Of a DNA stretch of 64,000 nucleotides, positions 8,891-21,328 are shown one piece after another; positions within the stretch are counted from its first letter, which is position 1; every line of letters begins with the position of its first letter. The stretch lies in assembly GCF_000418325.1 (NCBI RefSeq), contig NC_021658.1:8198001-8262000 (forward strand), in the 5' to 3' direction. The position numbers and the translations under genes were made by a program. The notes beneath the pieces were generated by a model, which was not told the DNA's origin, made no database searches, and was given only the letters and a program-made list of their open reading frames with translations. The DNA is from Sorangium cellulosum So0157-2. Its GTDB lineage: Bacteria; Myxococcota_A; Polyangia; Polyangiales; Polyangiaceae.

Positions 8891-10609
8891 CTAGTCCGCC
8901 GTGCACGCGAAGGACGCGGCGCTATCCATGTCGCCCGAGCCTCTGTACTGGGGCCATGTTGGATAGGTACAAAGGGGCCTGGTTCGGCCCGGGACGCCCG
9001 TCGTGTCGACGACGATCTGGTCCGTCGCTGGATCCGCCCCCTCTTCGACCCAGCTCTCGAGCGCGGTCAAGTAATCCCACCCTGCGGTGAAGACCGCGCT
9101 CACGGAGTGACCAAACCCAGGAACTTCATAATATCGAAGGAACGCGTCGACCTCGTCCGCCCCCATGTCCGCCCGCAAGCGCGAGTAGTAGGCCTCCACG
9201 GCGCGCGGGCTGACGAGCAGGTCCTCCGTGCCTTGCAGCATCAAGAGCTTCCCGCCCTTCGCGGCGAAGGCGGTCAGATCGGCGTCCGCGACGTCCAGCG
9301 CCGAGAGCTCGGTCAGCCGTGCTCCGAAGGCGCCGCCGGTCGAACCATCGAACGTCAGGTAGTCGAACGCGGCGTCCCTGGCGACGGCATAGCGGATGAA
9401 GCCGTCCACGAAATGGGCGCCGTACGACATGCTCTCGGTGACCGGGAACCCCGGCGGCGCGCTCCCCAGCCCGGTCGCGGCGACGTGCGGCTGGAGCGGC
9501 GAGCCGCTCGCCATACCCAGGTCCGAGATGAACGCGTTGAACCCGGGGAAGCTCGCCTCGCCGCTCGCCAGCGGAATATCGAAGGGCACCTCTCCGTTCG
9601 CCTCGCCGAGCGCCGTGAGCTGGGCGTCGGACAGGCACGTGTCCCCCGTGTCGACGCCGTCCGGGCACCGGACAGGCACGCCGTCCAGCGACGCGGTCGA
9701 CGGATCGAACGTCGCATTGCACCCCTGGACGTCGCTGATCACCCCGTCGCTCGCGCCGTCGAGCGCGTCGCAGGCCGCCACGGCGGCGCGGTACAGCACA
9801 CCGCGCTCCTCGGGGTCGAGGTAGGCGCCGGGCGCCGCGAACGCCTGGATCATGGCGAGGCCGCCGACCATCGCGGTCGTCACGTTCCGGGCAGGGTAGA
9901 GCGCGACGCCCCCATCCCAATCCGCTGGCCAGCGACCCGCGACCGCCAGGGCCTGCCGTCCCCCCGTCGAGCTGCCCAGGAAATACGCCTTGGTCGGGGC
10001 GTCGCCGTAGGTCGCCTCGACCACGGCGATGGCCGCGTCGCGCGTCTTCTTCAAGGCATCGGACGCCCAGTTCGCGTACGCCTCCTGGTTCAGGGCGAAG
10101 GAGCCGTCGAGGGGATTCGATTGATGACCGGAGTCGCTGGCAAACACCGCATAACCACGCCCGAGCGGCGTCACCGCGTCGGGCGTGGTGTTCAGCGGAT
10201 TGCCAGCGACGTCCGGGATGATCCCGCAGAAGCCGCCCCCGCCCAGCATGACCGCTTTCGAGTTCCAGTCGGCGGGGAGGGCGACCTGAAACTTGATGTT
10301 GGGCGCCGTCGGATCGACAGGCATGATGTCCCCGGACACGAGACAATGCTCGCCGACCGCGCCGTGCGCCGCCTTCATCTGGGTCGAGGCGACGACGGCG
10401 CCGGTCGTGGGCAACCCGATCGAGGCGCTCGGAATCCGCATGTTCGCGAGCTGCGCGCAGCGGACCGCGAGCGGCGGCGCGGTGTCCGGCGCGGGGCCGC
10501 CGTCGTCTCCGCCGCAAGCAGCCAGGCACCCGAAGGCCAGCGCGCTCGCGGTGGCGGTCCATGAGCCGTTCTTCGACGCAAAGGAAATCAATGTGGCCTC
10601 CAATCCCAT
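8891..10609 (-). CDS. Tannase/feruloyl esterase family lipoprotein
   Basis: 572 residues from ATG 10609, chosen because it gives a sensible signal peptide with the lipobox LAAC (Cys32); a longer in-frame ORF begins at 10723. The mature protein begins with a short Asp/Gly/Pro linker. Alpha/beta-hydrolase features of the tannase family are present: an oxyanion region MLGGGGFCG, nucleophile GSSTGGRQALAVAGRWP, catalytic Asp in LQGTEDLLVSP and His in VPGFGHS near the C-terminus. Paired Cys flank the lid. Enzymes of this family cleave gallate or feruloyl esters from plant polyphenols and hemicellulose. The lipobox places it at the cell surface, which suits a saprophytic myxobacterium feeding on plant matter. 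Confidence 0.85.
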   Translation of the reverse strand: MGLEATLISFASKNGSWTATASALAFGCLAACGGDDGGPAPDTAPPLAVRCAQLANMRIPSASIGLPTTGAVVASTQMKAAHGAVGEHCLVSGDIMPVDPTAPNIKFQVALPADWNSKAVMLGGGGFCGIIPDVAGNPLNTTPDAVTPLGRGYAVFASDSGHQSNPLDGSFALNQEAYANWASDALKKTRDAAIAVVEATYGDAPTKAYFLGSSTGGRQALAVAGRWPADWDGGVALYPARNVTTAMVGGLAMIQAFAAPGAYLDPEERGVLYRAAVAACDALDGASDGVISDVQGCNATFDPSTASLDGVPVRCPDGVDTGDTCLSDAQLTALGEANGEVPFDIPLASGEASFPGFNAFISDLGMASGSPLQPHVAATGLGSAPPGFPVTESMSYGAHFVDGFIRYAVARDAAFDYLTFDGSTGGAFGARLTELSALDVADADLTAFAAKGGKLLMLQGTEDLLVSPRAVEAYYSRLRADMGADEVDAFLRYYEVPGFGHSVSAVFTAGWDYLTALESWVEEGADPATDQIVVDTTGVPGRTRPLCTYPTWPQYRGSGDMDSAASFACTAD

Positions 10610-10789
10610 CGAGGCTCTCGTGCTCGGCGCTGTCGTGCCCGCGAGACCGAGCGCCCTCATGCCCGTACGATGCGGTCCCGCGCCCTCGTCGGCAACAAGC
10701 AGTCTTGGTAAACCGATCTCCATCCATGCAAAGCCAGGGCGTGCGCGTCGGCGATGACCTCCGCGCGCTCCGCCGGCCGCAGGCGGCGC

Positions 10790-11668
10790 TCAGGCGGCGT
10801 CGCGGGCGAGCAGCGCCTCCAGCCGGTTGCCGGCCGCGCGGCGCGCGAGCACCTGCGCGGCCTTCTCGGCGAGCGCGCCGCCCGCCTCCGCGGCGGGCAG
10901 CCCGCCCGCGTGGATGTTCGCGATCGCCGTGTACTCGAAGCCGATCGCGGGGTTGCCGCTGAACGCGGCGGCGGCCTCCTGGTCCACGCCGGGCGCGAGG
11001 CGGTAGGCGAGGTAGGCCGAGAGGCTGCGCGAGGCGAGCTCCCCGCTGCCCGGGCGCTCGCCGAGCAGCAGGATCACCAGCCGGGCCCCGAGCCCCGCGG
11101 CGACACCCTCGGCGAGCTTCACCCGGCCGTGGCGCGCGAGCAGCGGCTGGCCGACGGTCACGCCGCGCGCCCCGAGCCCGTCCAGGAGGACCGGGAGCAG
11201 GCCGGGGAGGTTGTGGTGGACGGCCTCGGCGCTCAGGCCGTCCGACACCACGATCTGCACCTGGGCGCCCTCCGGCGCGAGCCGGGCGGCGCTCTCCGGG
11301 GAGAGGCGCGCGCCCGCGTCGGCGGAGCCGAGGTGCTCGTCTTTGCTGCCGGCCATCGTGGTGAGGACCCGGAACGCGGCGACGCGCGCCAGCTCGTCCT
11401 CGCGCAGCGCGCTCTCGAGGGCCGCCCGCGCGATGGCCTGATCGCGGCGCGCCCGCCGGCTCACCGCGTTTGCCGGGCGCGGGCCGGCCGTGGCGAAGCC
11501 GTAGGCCGCGGGCGTCGCCGCGACGAGCGCGGCGAGCTCGGCCTCGTCCGGGCAGAACTGCCGCACGTCGCCGAAGCGCGGCCCGCGGGTGATCGCGCCC
11601 GCCGGCGCCTGCCCCTCCCCTTGCCCATTCCGGTGTCCATCCCCCTGTCCATCCGCCGCGCGCGCCAA
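10790..11668 (-). CDS. eutC: Ethanolamine ammonia-lyase small subunit (EutC)
   Basis: 292 residues with the EutC core VQIVVSDGLSAEAVHHNLPG, then GQPLLARHGRVKLAEGVAAG, ARLVILLLGERPG and the C-terminal ANIHAGGLPAAEAGGALAE. EutC with the large subunit EutB forms the B12-dependent lyase converting ethanolamine to acetaldehyde and ammonia. The start shown is TTG 11668; the frame is open further upstream to a TGA at 11747-11749. That upstream extension reads like the end of EutB (see the entry at 11672-11790), so the real start of EutC may be internal. No intact eutB is present in the window, so the lyase cannot be assembled from this locus alone. The gene is either a remnant of a eutBC operon or works with eutB elsewhere. 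Confidence 0.75.
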   Translation of the reverse strand: MARAADGQGDGHRNGQGEGQAPAGAITRGPRFGDVRQFCPDEAELAALVAATPAAYGFATAGPRPANAVSRRARRDQAIARAALESALREDELARVAAFRVLTTMAGSKDEHLGSADAGARLSPESAARLAPEGAQVQIVVSDGLSAEAVHHNLPGLLPVLLDGLGARGVTVGQPLLARHGRVKLAEGVAAGLGARLVILLLGERPGSGELASRSLSAYLAYRLAPGVDQEAAAAFSGNPAIGFEYTAIANIHAGGLPAAEAGGALAEKAAQVLARRAAGNRLEALLARDAA

Positions 11669-11671
11669 GAT

Positions 11672-11790
11672 TCCCCGGTCGAGCGCCCACGCCAGGAACT
11701 CGCCGCCGGGCGCGCGGCCGTGGAGCTCGCGCAGGGTCTCACGGCGTCATCCCGCAGAACGAGACCGGCAGGACCTGATCGCGCATCCGG
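11672..11790 (-). pseudogene. Remnant of the eutB C-terminus, in frame with eutC
   Basis: Upstream of eutC, read leftward, the bases encode ETLRELHGRAPGGEFLAWAL followed by DRGIL. This resembles the end of EutB (...LR..LGL.PAPEFE.WL...GI). Just before it, DDAV appears in another frame, as though two bases were inserted, and an in-frame TGA sits at 11747-11749. Beyond about 11790 the sequence turns into the repeat field. Only about 30-35 codons of eutB survive. Confidence 0.5.
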
Positions 11791-11819
11791 CCAAGCTGCA
11801 CGCGCTGACCGCCCCGGGC

Positions 11820-12160
11820 GTGCCCCCCCTTCCGAGGCCCCCGGCTTCGATCTCGAACCGACCCGCCCCCCTTCCGAGGCCGCCCGCTTCGATCTCGAAC
11901 CGACCGGCCCCCCCTTCCGAGGCCACGCCGCCACGTCGCGACCTCTCCGCGCCCCCTCCCGAGGCCGCCCGCTTCGATCTCGAACCGACCGGCCCCCCCT
12001 TCCGAGGCGGCGCCGCCACGTCGCGACCTCTCCGCGCCCCCTGCCGAGGCCCGCCTTCTCGGTTCCGCACCTCTCCGGCCCCCCTCGCGAGGCGGCGCCG
12101 CCACGTCGCGACCTCGCCGCCCCCCCTCCGAGGCCCGCCTTTTCGGTTCCGCATCGGCCC
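11820..12160. repeat. Degenerate tandem repeat field, period about 42 bp
   Basis: Eight or so units of about 42 bp, each starting with CGAGGC and ending in a C-rich run. Three sub-types alternate: one containing GCTTCGATCTCGAACCGACC (three copies), one containing GCCACGTCGCGACCTC (three copies) and one containing TTCTCGGTTCCGCA or its variant (two copies). It replaces the expected body of eutB. No gene is credible across 11791-12407. Confidence 0.75.
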
Positions 12161-12407
12161 CCGAAGCCTGCCCAGCTCACGCCGGCACGCGACGACCCGA
12201 CGACCGCGCCACGCCCGCCGTCCCGAGCCCGCTCGCCTCATCGGGAGCGATTCACCATAGCTGCAAGAGTCCAGCGCACGCGCGAGCATCGCAAGAAACC
12301 AGCGCAGCCGCCGTCTTGACGCATTGGACAGCACGACTTTCTTTACCCGCTCACCCGCAATGCCTCCTCGGGCATTGCCCGCATCACCCCCTCAGGAGGT
12401 GTCTCTC

Positions 12408-13262
12408 ATGCTGAAGCATCTGAATCTCGACGAGATGGTCGCGCTGCTCTCCCCCTGGGTCGACGATCCCAAGCAGCGCAAGCTGTTCCTGTCAATCGCC
12501 GAGATCGCGGCGCTCCACCCGCGGGTCGTGGAGGCCCACGAGGCGGTGGTCGCGGTCCAGCCGAGCGGCGGAGGCGACGCGCCGTCGAAGCTGCGCGCGC
12601 TGGTGGACGAGGGCAACGAGGTCGATCGGTGCCACGACCACCTCGCCAGGGCCGTATCGTACGGTATCGACACGCGCCGCGAGCTCTGCCTCGCCGAGGC
12701 GCCGGCCGACGCCGCCCGCGCGGCGCAGTGCGATGCCGTGCAGAAGAAGCTCTTTCCCAATGGCCTCGCCATCCTCAACGCCTCGCCGCTCGCCGAGGCG
12801 GGCAACACCACCCGCATCGCCCGCCTCCTCGAAGAAGAGCCCGAGATCGTCGACTTCCTGAAGTCGATCCCCGCCCGCGGCAAGGCGTCGCTGCTCGACG
12901 TCGTGAAGCGCTGGCTCGCCAAGGGCCGGGAGCTCCAGGCGCTCGAGCGCGCCCGCACGGAGCTCGAGGCGACCCAGGCCACCACGCCCGTCAACAAGAC
13001 CACCATCCAGGCCGCCCGCAGCCAGTGGTTCAAGGTCGTGTCGCTCGTGCTCTCCAACCTCGAGATGTCCCGCGCCCCGGCGCGAGACATCGAGATCATC
13101 CGCGGGCCGGTGCTCCGGGCCTCGGATCGCGCGGGCAAGCGCTACGCGAGCGCCGCGCCCGAGGAGGCGCCGCCGGAGCGCGAGGAGCAAGGCCCCACCC
13201 CCGGGTCGAGCGAGGTTGAACCGAGTGGGGCCGAGATCAGCGGCGCGAGCGAGCTGCGCTGA
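12408..13262 (+). CDS. Uncharacterised protein
   Basis: 284 residues from ATG 12408, which has a perfect AGGAGGT 7 bp upstream; a longer in-frame ORF from 12324 lacks such a site. The protein is mostly helical, begins MLKHLNLDEMVALLSPWVDD, and has an acidic Pro/Glu-rich tail from about residue 250. There is no signal peptide or membrane segment. It contains three Cys around residues 69-115 and a long Glu/Arg/Leu helix near 175-205 (LAKGRELQALERARTELEA). I do not recognise a family. The strong ribosome site and clean high-GC3 codon use show it is expressed. It converges on the DUF6748-like lipoprotein with a stem-loop between them. Confidence 0.7.
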   Translation: MLKHLNLDEMVALLSPWVDDPKQRKLFLSIAEIAALHPRVVEAHEAVVAVQPSGGGDAPSKLRALVDEGNEVDRCHDHLARAVSYGIDTRRELCLAEAPADAARAAQCDAVQKKLFPNGLAILNASPLAEAGNTTRIARLLEEEPEIVDFLKSIPARGKASLLDVVKRWLAKGRELQALERARTELEATQATTPVNKTTIQAARSQWFKVVSLVLSNLEMSRAPARDIEIIRGPVLRASDRAGKRYASAAPEEAPPEREEQGPTPGSSEVEPSGAEISGASELR

Positions 13263-13283
13263 TCGGCCCCCCTCGCCCTCTTC

Positions 13284-13301
13284 GGCCGGCCCCAGCCGGC
13301 C
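13284..13301. terminator. Stem-loop between convergent genes
   Basis: GGCCGGC-CCCA-GCCGGCC, a perfect 7-bp stem and 4-base loop, lies in the 39-bp gap between the stops at 13262 and 13302. It could end transcription from both sides; there is no T-tract. Confidence 0.5.
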
Positions 13302-14069
13302 TCACTTCACGCGCAGGTAGAACTCCGCCGCATCGAGGCGGTTCATCGAGCCGGCCGGACCGGTGACCACCCCATGTTGACCGGCGACCAGCAGGCCGGT
13401 CTCGTACAGCTCGCTCATACCGCTCGTGACCTGCGCCGGCGTGGCCCCGGACGCGGACAGATCGACGGTGTCGAGCGGACCGCTCAGGTTGGTGTTCAGG
13501 CTGCGCTCGGAGAAGACGGGACAGGGATATGTCACGCAGTCGATCCCGCTGTCGTCGACGCGAGAGAAGTGGCCTTTGGGCGTGTTGCCAGTCGCCCCGA
13601 CCCAGATCTCGCTGGCGACGAGCACGTCCGCCGGGCTCGACCCCCCACCGCCGAGCTCGACCTGCTTCAGCTCGCCGCGGACCAGCGCCGTCCCGGCGCC
13701 GAACGCCTCTTTCGCCTTGGCCTCGGTCGACGGATCGAGCCCGAGTCCGGACAGGTCGAGCTCGAACATGTGGCATTCTTCTTGCCATGTCCCATCCGCG
13801 CAGCGCGCCACGCTGGTGTTGACACGGGCGACGAAATGGCCGCCGCAGATCGGCGCGACGCATCTGCGGTAGTCGGGATGGGTCACGATGAAATAGTCGG
13901 CCAAGGCGACCTCGCCCTTGGCCAGCGCGCCGACGTCGGCGGCGAGCTCGGCCGGAGGCAGGTCCGCCTCGAGGCCGTCCTCGCCCGGGCCGTCGCAGGC
14001 GAACGCTGGCACGGCCAGCGCACCGAGCAGGGCGAGCTGCGAGAAGCGATGATGGGTTGGCTTGAACAT
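13302..14069 (-). CDS. DUF6748-like lipoprotein
   Basis: 255 residues from ATG 14069, supported by TGGAG 8 bp upstream. The signal peptide MFKPTHHRFSQLALLGALAV ends in the lipobox AFAC, followed by an acidic spacer. The mature domain begins ADYFIVTHPDYRRCVAPICG with GHFVARVN following, a pattern I associate with DUF6748 proteins of myxobacteria, and has several further Cys (ARCADG, EECHMF, IDCVTYPCPVF) probably in disulfides. The function is unknown. The product should be anchored in the envelope. It converges on the unknown gene 12408-13262. Confidence 0.65.
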   Translation of the reverse strand: MFKPTHHRFSQLALLGALAVPAFACDGPGEDGLEADLPPAELAADVGALAKGEVALADYFIVTHPDYRRCVAPICGGHFVARVNTSVARCADGTWQEECHMFELDLSGLGLDPSTEAKAKEAFGAGTALVRGELKQVELGGGGSSPADVLVASEIWVGATGNTPKGHFSRVDDSGIDCVTYPCPVFSERSLNTNLSGPLDTVDLSASGATPAQVTSGMSELYETGLLVAGQHGVVTGPAGSMNRLDAAEFYLRVK

Positions 14070-14697
14070 CGGTGTTCTCCAGGAGCGGACCTGTGCAACA
14101 TGAACGCAGGCGCCTCGTCGGTCCGCAGCTCGGGGCGCCTTCGTGGGCTTCCGCGGGTCAAGGCAGCGATCGGCCGCGAACTCGGTACGCACCGGCCGCC
14201 TCACCGCCCGCTCGCCGCGTCACGCCCAGAGACGATCGTCTCCAGCGAATGAATCATAGTGCGCTTCCCAGCTCTCCAAGCAAGATTCCGGCTGGAGCAA
14301 GGATTCGACGTACGACGGGTGTCGCGAGGCCGACCCCGAGACGATGTGACATGTAGGGAATCTCCCCTCAAGCTCATCGCTATTTCCGGCCAGATTGACG
14401 ATCTGCGCTGGCGCGGGATCGCTCCGATCTCAGCCTTGGTTCCGACCCCGCCGCCGCTGATCTGCGCCTTGTCGTGTGTCGCGAATCTTCCGACCCGCTG
14501 AGAAGGTGCATGGGCACCGGCGCTGTGGAGATTGCGTCGGAGTTGTGGCGCGTCGGCCTGAACATCGTCAGCGGCTGGGATCAGGAAGAATTCGAGATGT
14601 TCGGCGTCCCCTTGCGCGAGCACGATGAGCGCTACGAGTACGCCGCGGCGCGCGCCCGGCGATGGTCCGGGCCGGGCCGGTGTGCGAAGCTCCGGGG
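14070..14697. other. Intergenic region with one possible gene fragment
   Basis: No gene of known family. From about 14510 to 14665 on the plus strand the frame beginning MGTGAVEIASELWRVGLNIV, then EEFEMFGVPLREHDERYEYA, has coding-like GC3 and composition, but it runs without a homologous end into the next gene. It may be a truncated remnant. The rest has ordinary intergenic composition. Confidence 0.3.
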
Positions 14698-15864
14698 ATG
14701 CACGCCGTTCCGCCGCCCGAGCGCGGGCTCGCCCGCGATCTCGTCCGGATCGGGAGGGCGCTCGCGGGCGACGCCGGCCGCGCGGGCGAGCCGGTCGTGC
14801 TGTCCGGCCGCGCGGACGGCCTGGTCGTCCGGATCGGCGACGTGGTGGTCAAGGCCCACGCGCACGAGACCGATCCGCGGGATCTCGCGGCGCGGCTCTC
14901 GCTCGCGGCGAGCCCGCAGCTCGGCGCCGCGCTGCTCTCCCCGCTGCGCGTCCCGCCGCCCGGCGCGCCGCCGTCGCGGGGCCCGGCGCCGTCCTGCAGC
15001 GCGCCCGTCGAGGATGCGCTCGCGGGGCTGGCGCTGCGGGTGAGCGGCCGGCTGGTGACGGCATGGCCGGCCGGGGAGCCGGTGAGCCCCGACGATCCGG
15101 ACGCCGCGCCGTGGGAGGAGGCCGCGAGGCTGCTCGCGCGCCTGCACGCGGCCGCGCTCGCCGACGTCGCGCCGGCGGGCGGGCTGCCGCGCGCGGGCGC
15201 GCCAGGTCGGGTGGCCCGCGCGATGGCGCGCCTGCGCGCCGCGGGCCGCACGCCGGCGGGCGCGGCGGTGGAAGCGGCGTTCGCCAGGCTGACGCCGCGG
15301 GCGCGCGGCGATCGCGCCGAGCCGTCCGGTCCCCGGGCGGCGCGCTGGCGAGGGGACTGGCGGGGCGAGAGGAGCGGTGTCCTCGTGCACGGCGACTTTC
15401 ACCTCGGACAGGTGGTCCGCTTGACCGACGCGCGGGCGCTCGGCGCGGAGCACACCGGCGCGCCCGGGCCGAAGGAGGCGCGGCGCGAGGTCCTTTGCGG
15501 CTCGCGCGGAGGGTGCTTTCGGCTCATCGATATCGACGATCTCGGGGTGGGCGATCCGGCGTGGGATCTCGCGCGGCCGGCCGCCTGGTACGCGGCTGGG
15601 CTGCTGCCGCCCGAGGTGTGGTGGCGGTTCCTGTCGGCTTACCGCGCGTCGGGCGGGTGCGCCGTGCCGCCGGAGGGCGACCCGTGGCCCGCGCTCGACG
15701 CGCCGGCCCGCGCGCTGGCCGTGCAGTCGGCCGCGCTCGCCGTCGCGGCGGCCAGCCGGGACGGCCGTGCGCTCGATGCGCTCGATGAGCTCGATGAGGT
15801 GGAGACCGCGCTCGTCGACGCGTGCCGGCGAATGGCGTGCGTCGACAGCCCGCCGGATGTATGA
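14698..15864 (+). CDS. Aminoglycoside-phosphotransferase-fold kinase
   Basis: 388 residues from ATG 14698 (14662 is an in-frame alternative). The N-lobe shows VVLSGRADGLVVRIGDVVVKAH with the ATP-binding Lys in VVVKAH. The Brenner motif is VLVHGDFHLGQVV and the metal loop is FRLIDIDDLGVGDPAWDLARP, so the catalytic Asp, Gln and DxD residues are all present. A ~30-residue insert (AEHTGAPGPKEARR) sits between the catalytic loop and the metal loop. Family members phosphorylate antibiotics or small hydroxylated metabolites such as choline, homoserine and macrolides; the substrate is not readable. The next gene is 57 bp downstream. Confidence 0.8.
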   Translation: MHAVPPPERGLARDLVRIGRALAGDAGRAGEPVVLSGRADGLVVRIGDVVVKAHAHETDPRDLAARLSLAASPQLGAALLSPLRVPPPGAPPSRGPAPSCSAPVEDALAGLALRVSGRLVTAWPAGEPVSPDDPDAAPWEEAARLLARLHAAALADVAPAGGLPRAGAPGRVARAMARLRAAGRTPAGAAVEAAFARLTPRARGDRAEPSGPRAARWRGDWRGERSGVLVHGDFHLGQVVRLTDARALGAEHTGAPGPKEARREVLCGSRGGCFRLIDIDDLGVGDPAWDLARPAAWYAAGLLPPEVWWRFLSAYRASGGCAVPPEGDPWPALDAPARALAVQSAALAVAAASRDGRALDALDELDEVETALVDACRRMACVDSPPDV

Positions 15865-15920
15865 TGTGGAGTCATGGCCGGCCCCTCTCCGCTGGGAGCC
15901 GGCGTTGAAACGAGGGTTCT

Positions 15921-16184
15921 ATGCTTCAGTGTCCCAAGTGCCACGCCGCGATGCGGACGTACAACCGCAACGGGGTTCACATCGAGCAGTGCGACGGCTG
16001 TCGCGGGATCTTCCTGGATTACGGCGAGCTCGAGGCGCTGACGCGCCTGGAGACCCAGTGGGCGCCTGCCCCGCCGCCGGCGCCGATGCACGGCGCCCCG
16101 CCGACGCCCGCGTGGGGTGCTCCGCACCATCACTATGGTCACGTGCGACACAAGAGCTTCGCCAAGATGCTCTTCTCCTCGTGA
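15921..16184 (+). CDS. Zinc-ribbon (zf-TFIIB) protein
   Basis: 87 residues. The first 45 form a zf-TFIIB zinc ribbon: CPKCHAAM then QCDGCRGIFLDYGELEAL, with CxxC knuckles at residues 4-7 and 24-27. The rest is a Pro/Ala/His linker (APPPAPMHGAPPTP, HHHYGH) and a basic end KSFAKMLFSS. Small proteins of this type are common and may bind nucleic acid or act as scaffolds; no specific role can be given. It lies downstream of the APH-fold kinase on the same strand. Confidence 0.85.
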   Translation: MLQCPKCHAAMRTYNRNGVHIEQCDGCRGIFLDYGELEALTRLETQWAPAPPPAPMHGAPPTPAWGAPHHHYGHVRHKSFAKMLFSS

Positions 16185-16324
16185 GCTTCCTCGCGAGCCT
16201 CGCCGCCGGGGCTGCCCGGCGCGCCCGGACGGCCTGACGCCGGCGGCGGCTCGCGGCCGCGGCCGCGCGGCGACCGGGCGAGTCCACGCTGGCCTCTCGG
16301 CGCGGGACGCGGTAGGAGGGCGCC

Positions 16325-16606
16325 ATGCTCAAGCACAACAGCTACTTCAACGGCAGCGTCCAGAGCGTCGGGTTCGAGCGCCACGGGCGCCGGCAGACGG
16401 TGGGAGTCATCGACGCCGGCGAGTTCCATTTCTCGACCGAGGCGCCGGAGCGGATGACCGTCGTCGCGGGCGAGCTCGCCGTCCGCTTCGACGGCTCTCA
16501 GGAATGGCGCGCGTACCCGGCGGGGACGTCGTTCGAGGTGGCCGGCAAGAGCGGCTTCGACGTCAAGGCCGCGCACCCCACCGGGTATCTCTGCGAGTTC
16601 CTGTGA
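16325..16606 (+). CDS. ppnP: Pyrimidine/purine nucleoside phosphorylase PpnP
   Basis: 93 residues, the usual length of the family (formerly DUF1255/YaiE). It is a single cupin barrel: NSYFNGSVQSVGFE, TVGVIDAGEFHFSTEAPERM, VVAGELAVRFDGSQEW, YPAGTSFEVAGKSGFDVKA and the terminal YLCEF. PpnP phosphorolyses a wide range of nucleosides to free base and ribose-1-phosphate in the cytosol. The ribosome site TAGGAGG lies just before the ATG. It appears monocistronic. Confidence 0.92.
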   Translation: MLKHNSYFNGSVQSVGFERHGRRQTVGVIDAGEFHFSTEAPERMTVVAGELAVRFDGSQEWRAYPAGTSFEVAGKSGFDVKAAHPTGYLCEFL

Positions 16607-16689
16607 GCCGGGCGCCCGCCGGCGCCGCGTAGCGAAGGCGGCTGTCCCGAGACCCGCAAACGCCGAGCGACAGCAGAGAAGAGAGAAGG

Positions 16690-16780
16690 AACCACAGAGG
16701 GCACAGAGGAGAGAGAAGAGAGGAGATAAGATTTCTCTCTGTTCTCTTCCCTCTGTGCCCTCTGTGCCTCTGTGGTTCAA
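16690..16780. repeat. Palindromic dispersed-repeat-like element (ACAGAGG type)
   Basis: The left arm has ACCACAGAGGGCACAGAGG, and the right arm carries the complementary CTCTGTGCC units ending in CTCTGTGGTTCAA. The middle is a purine-rich then T/C-rich stretch, itself imperfectly paired. The whole can fold into a long hairpin. It sits between the convergent ppnP and the large kinase gene. The design matches the element at 47525-47616. Confidence 0.7.
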
Positions 16781-16887
16781 ATTCTTCTCCATCACGGAGC
16801 CAGGCACGAACCTGGTCGTGCGTCCACGGTAGGCCCGGCGACACCCCCTCTCCCGCTGGAGCGAGGCGAAGCGTCGCTATCGCCGGC

Positions 16888-20751
<3,864 letters not shown>

Positions 20752-20950
20752 TGCCCCTGCCGCCGCTCCCCGCGGATCGTCCGTCCTGTGTGGGAGCTAC
20801 GCGAAGTTCACGAGAATGGCCAGCGGTTCGGGGGTGGTGGCCAGTCGCCGGAGCCGCGCGCCGCGAGGCCCCGGCTCCTCGATGCAATCACCGCCAATTA
20901 CCGCGCTCCAGCGCGCATCGTCGCCAGAGAGCGCGGCGACGGGCAACTCT

Positions 20951-21070
20951 ACGGCGTAACTCTGCGGCGTAACGGCGTAACGGCGTGGACGCGCGCCCGC
21001 GCGCCCCCTGCCCTGGCGCCCCGCCGCGCCCCGCCGCGCCCCGCCGCGCCCTGCCGCGCCCCACCGCGAC
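20951..21070. repeat. Short tandem repeats in the kinase-kinase intergenic region
   Basis: Within the 577-bp gap 20752-21328, a CGGCGTAAC motif recurs three times (20951-20986) and a 10-bp unit CCGCCGCGCC recurs about five times (21016-21070). No gene is supported in the gap; it should hold the divergent promoters. Confidence 0.6.
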
Positions 21071-21328
21071 AGCACGCCCGGCCGGCGGCGCTCGCCTCCC
21101 CCTCGCCCACACCACGATACTTTTTCGTCCAGGCGACCTCGAGCGCAGCGGCCGGGCGATGAGGCCGCGCGATGCCGCGTGGCAGGTGTAGGCGCGGCCT
21201 CCTTTTCACCCGGCGACGCGCGCGGCGCTTCCTCTGTCGCGCCCGCGTGATAAATGAGCTTGTCTGGGGACTGGGGGGAGGCGACCGGAACGCGCTGGAC
21301 CCCCTTTGTCAAGCGAAGGAGGCCGCTC

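Noticed and set aside
9126..11690. An 854-codon minus-strand frame spanning the tannase and eutC genes
   Set aside because: It is out of frame with both genes, which carry recognisable motifs in their own frames.
11820..12160. The 42-bp repeats considered as a CRISPR array
   Set aside because: There are no unique spacers between the repeats; units directly abut and differ by sub-type, and no cas gene is present.
12324..12407. Upstream extension of the unknown gene 12408-13262
   Set aside because: The ATG at 12408 has a perfect AGGAGGT at ideal spacing, and the extension has intergenic-type composition.
16772..16790. GGTTCAAATTC as a possible tRNA T-loop
   Set aside because: It is the end of the palindromic element; no acceptor stem, anticodon arm or CCA-like end surrounds it. 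No tRNA was found anywhere in the window.
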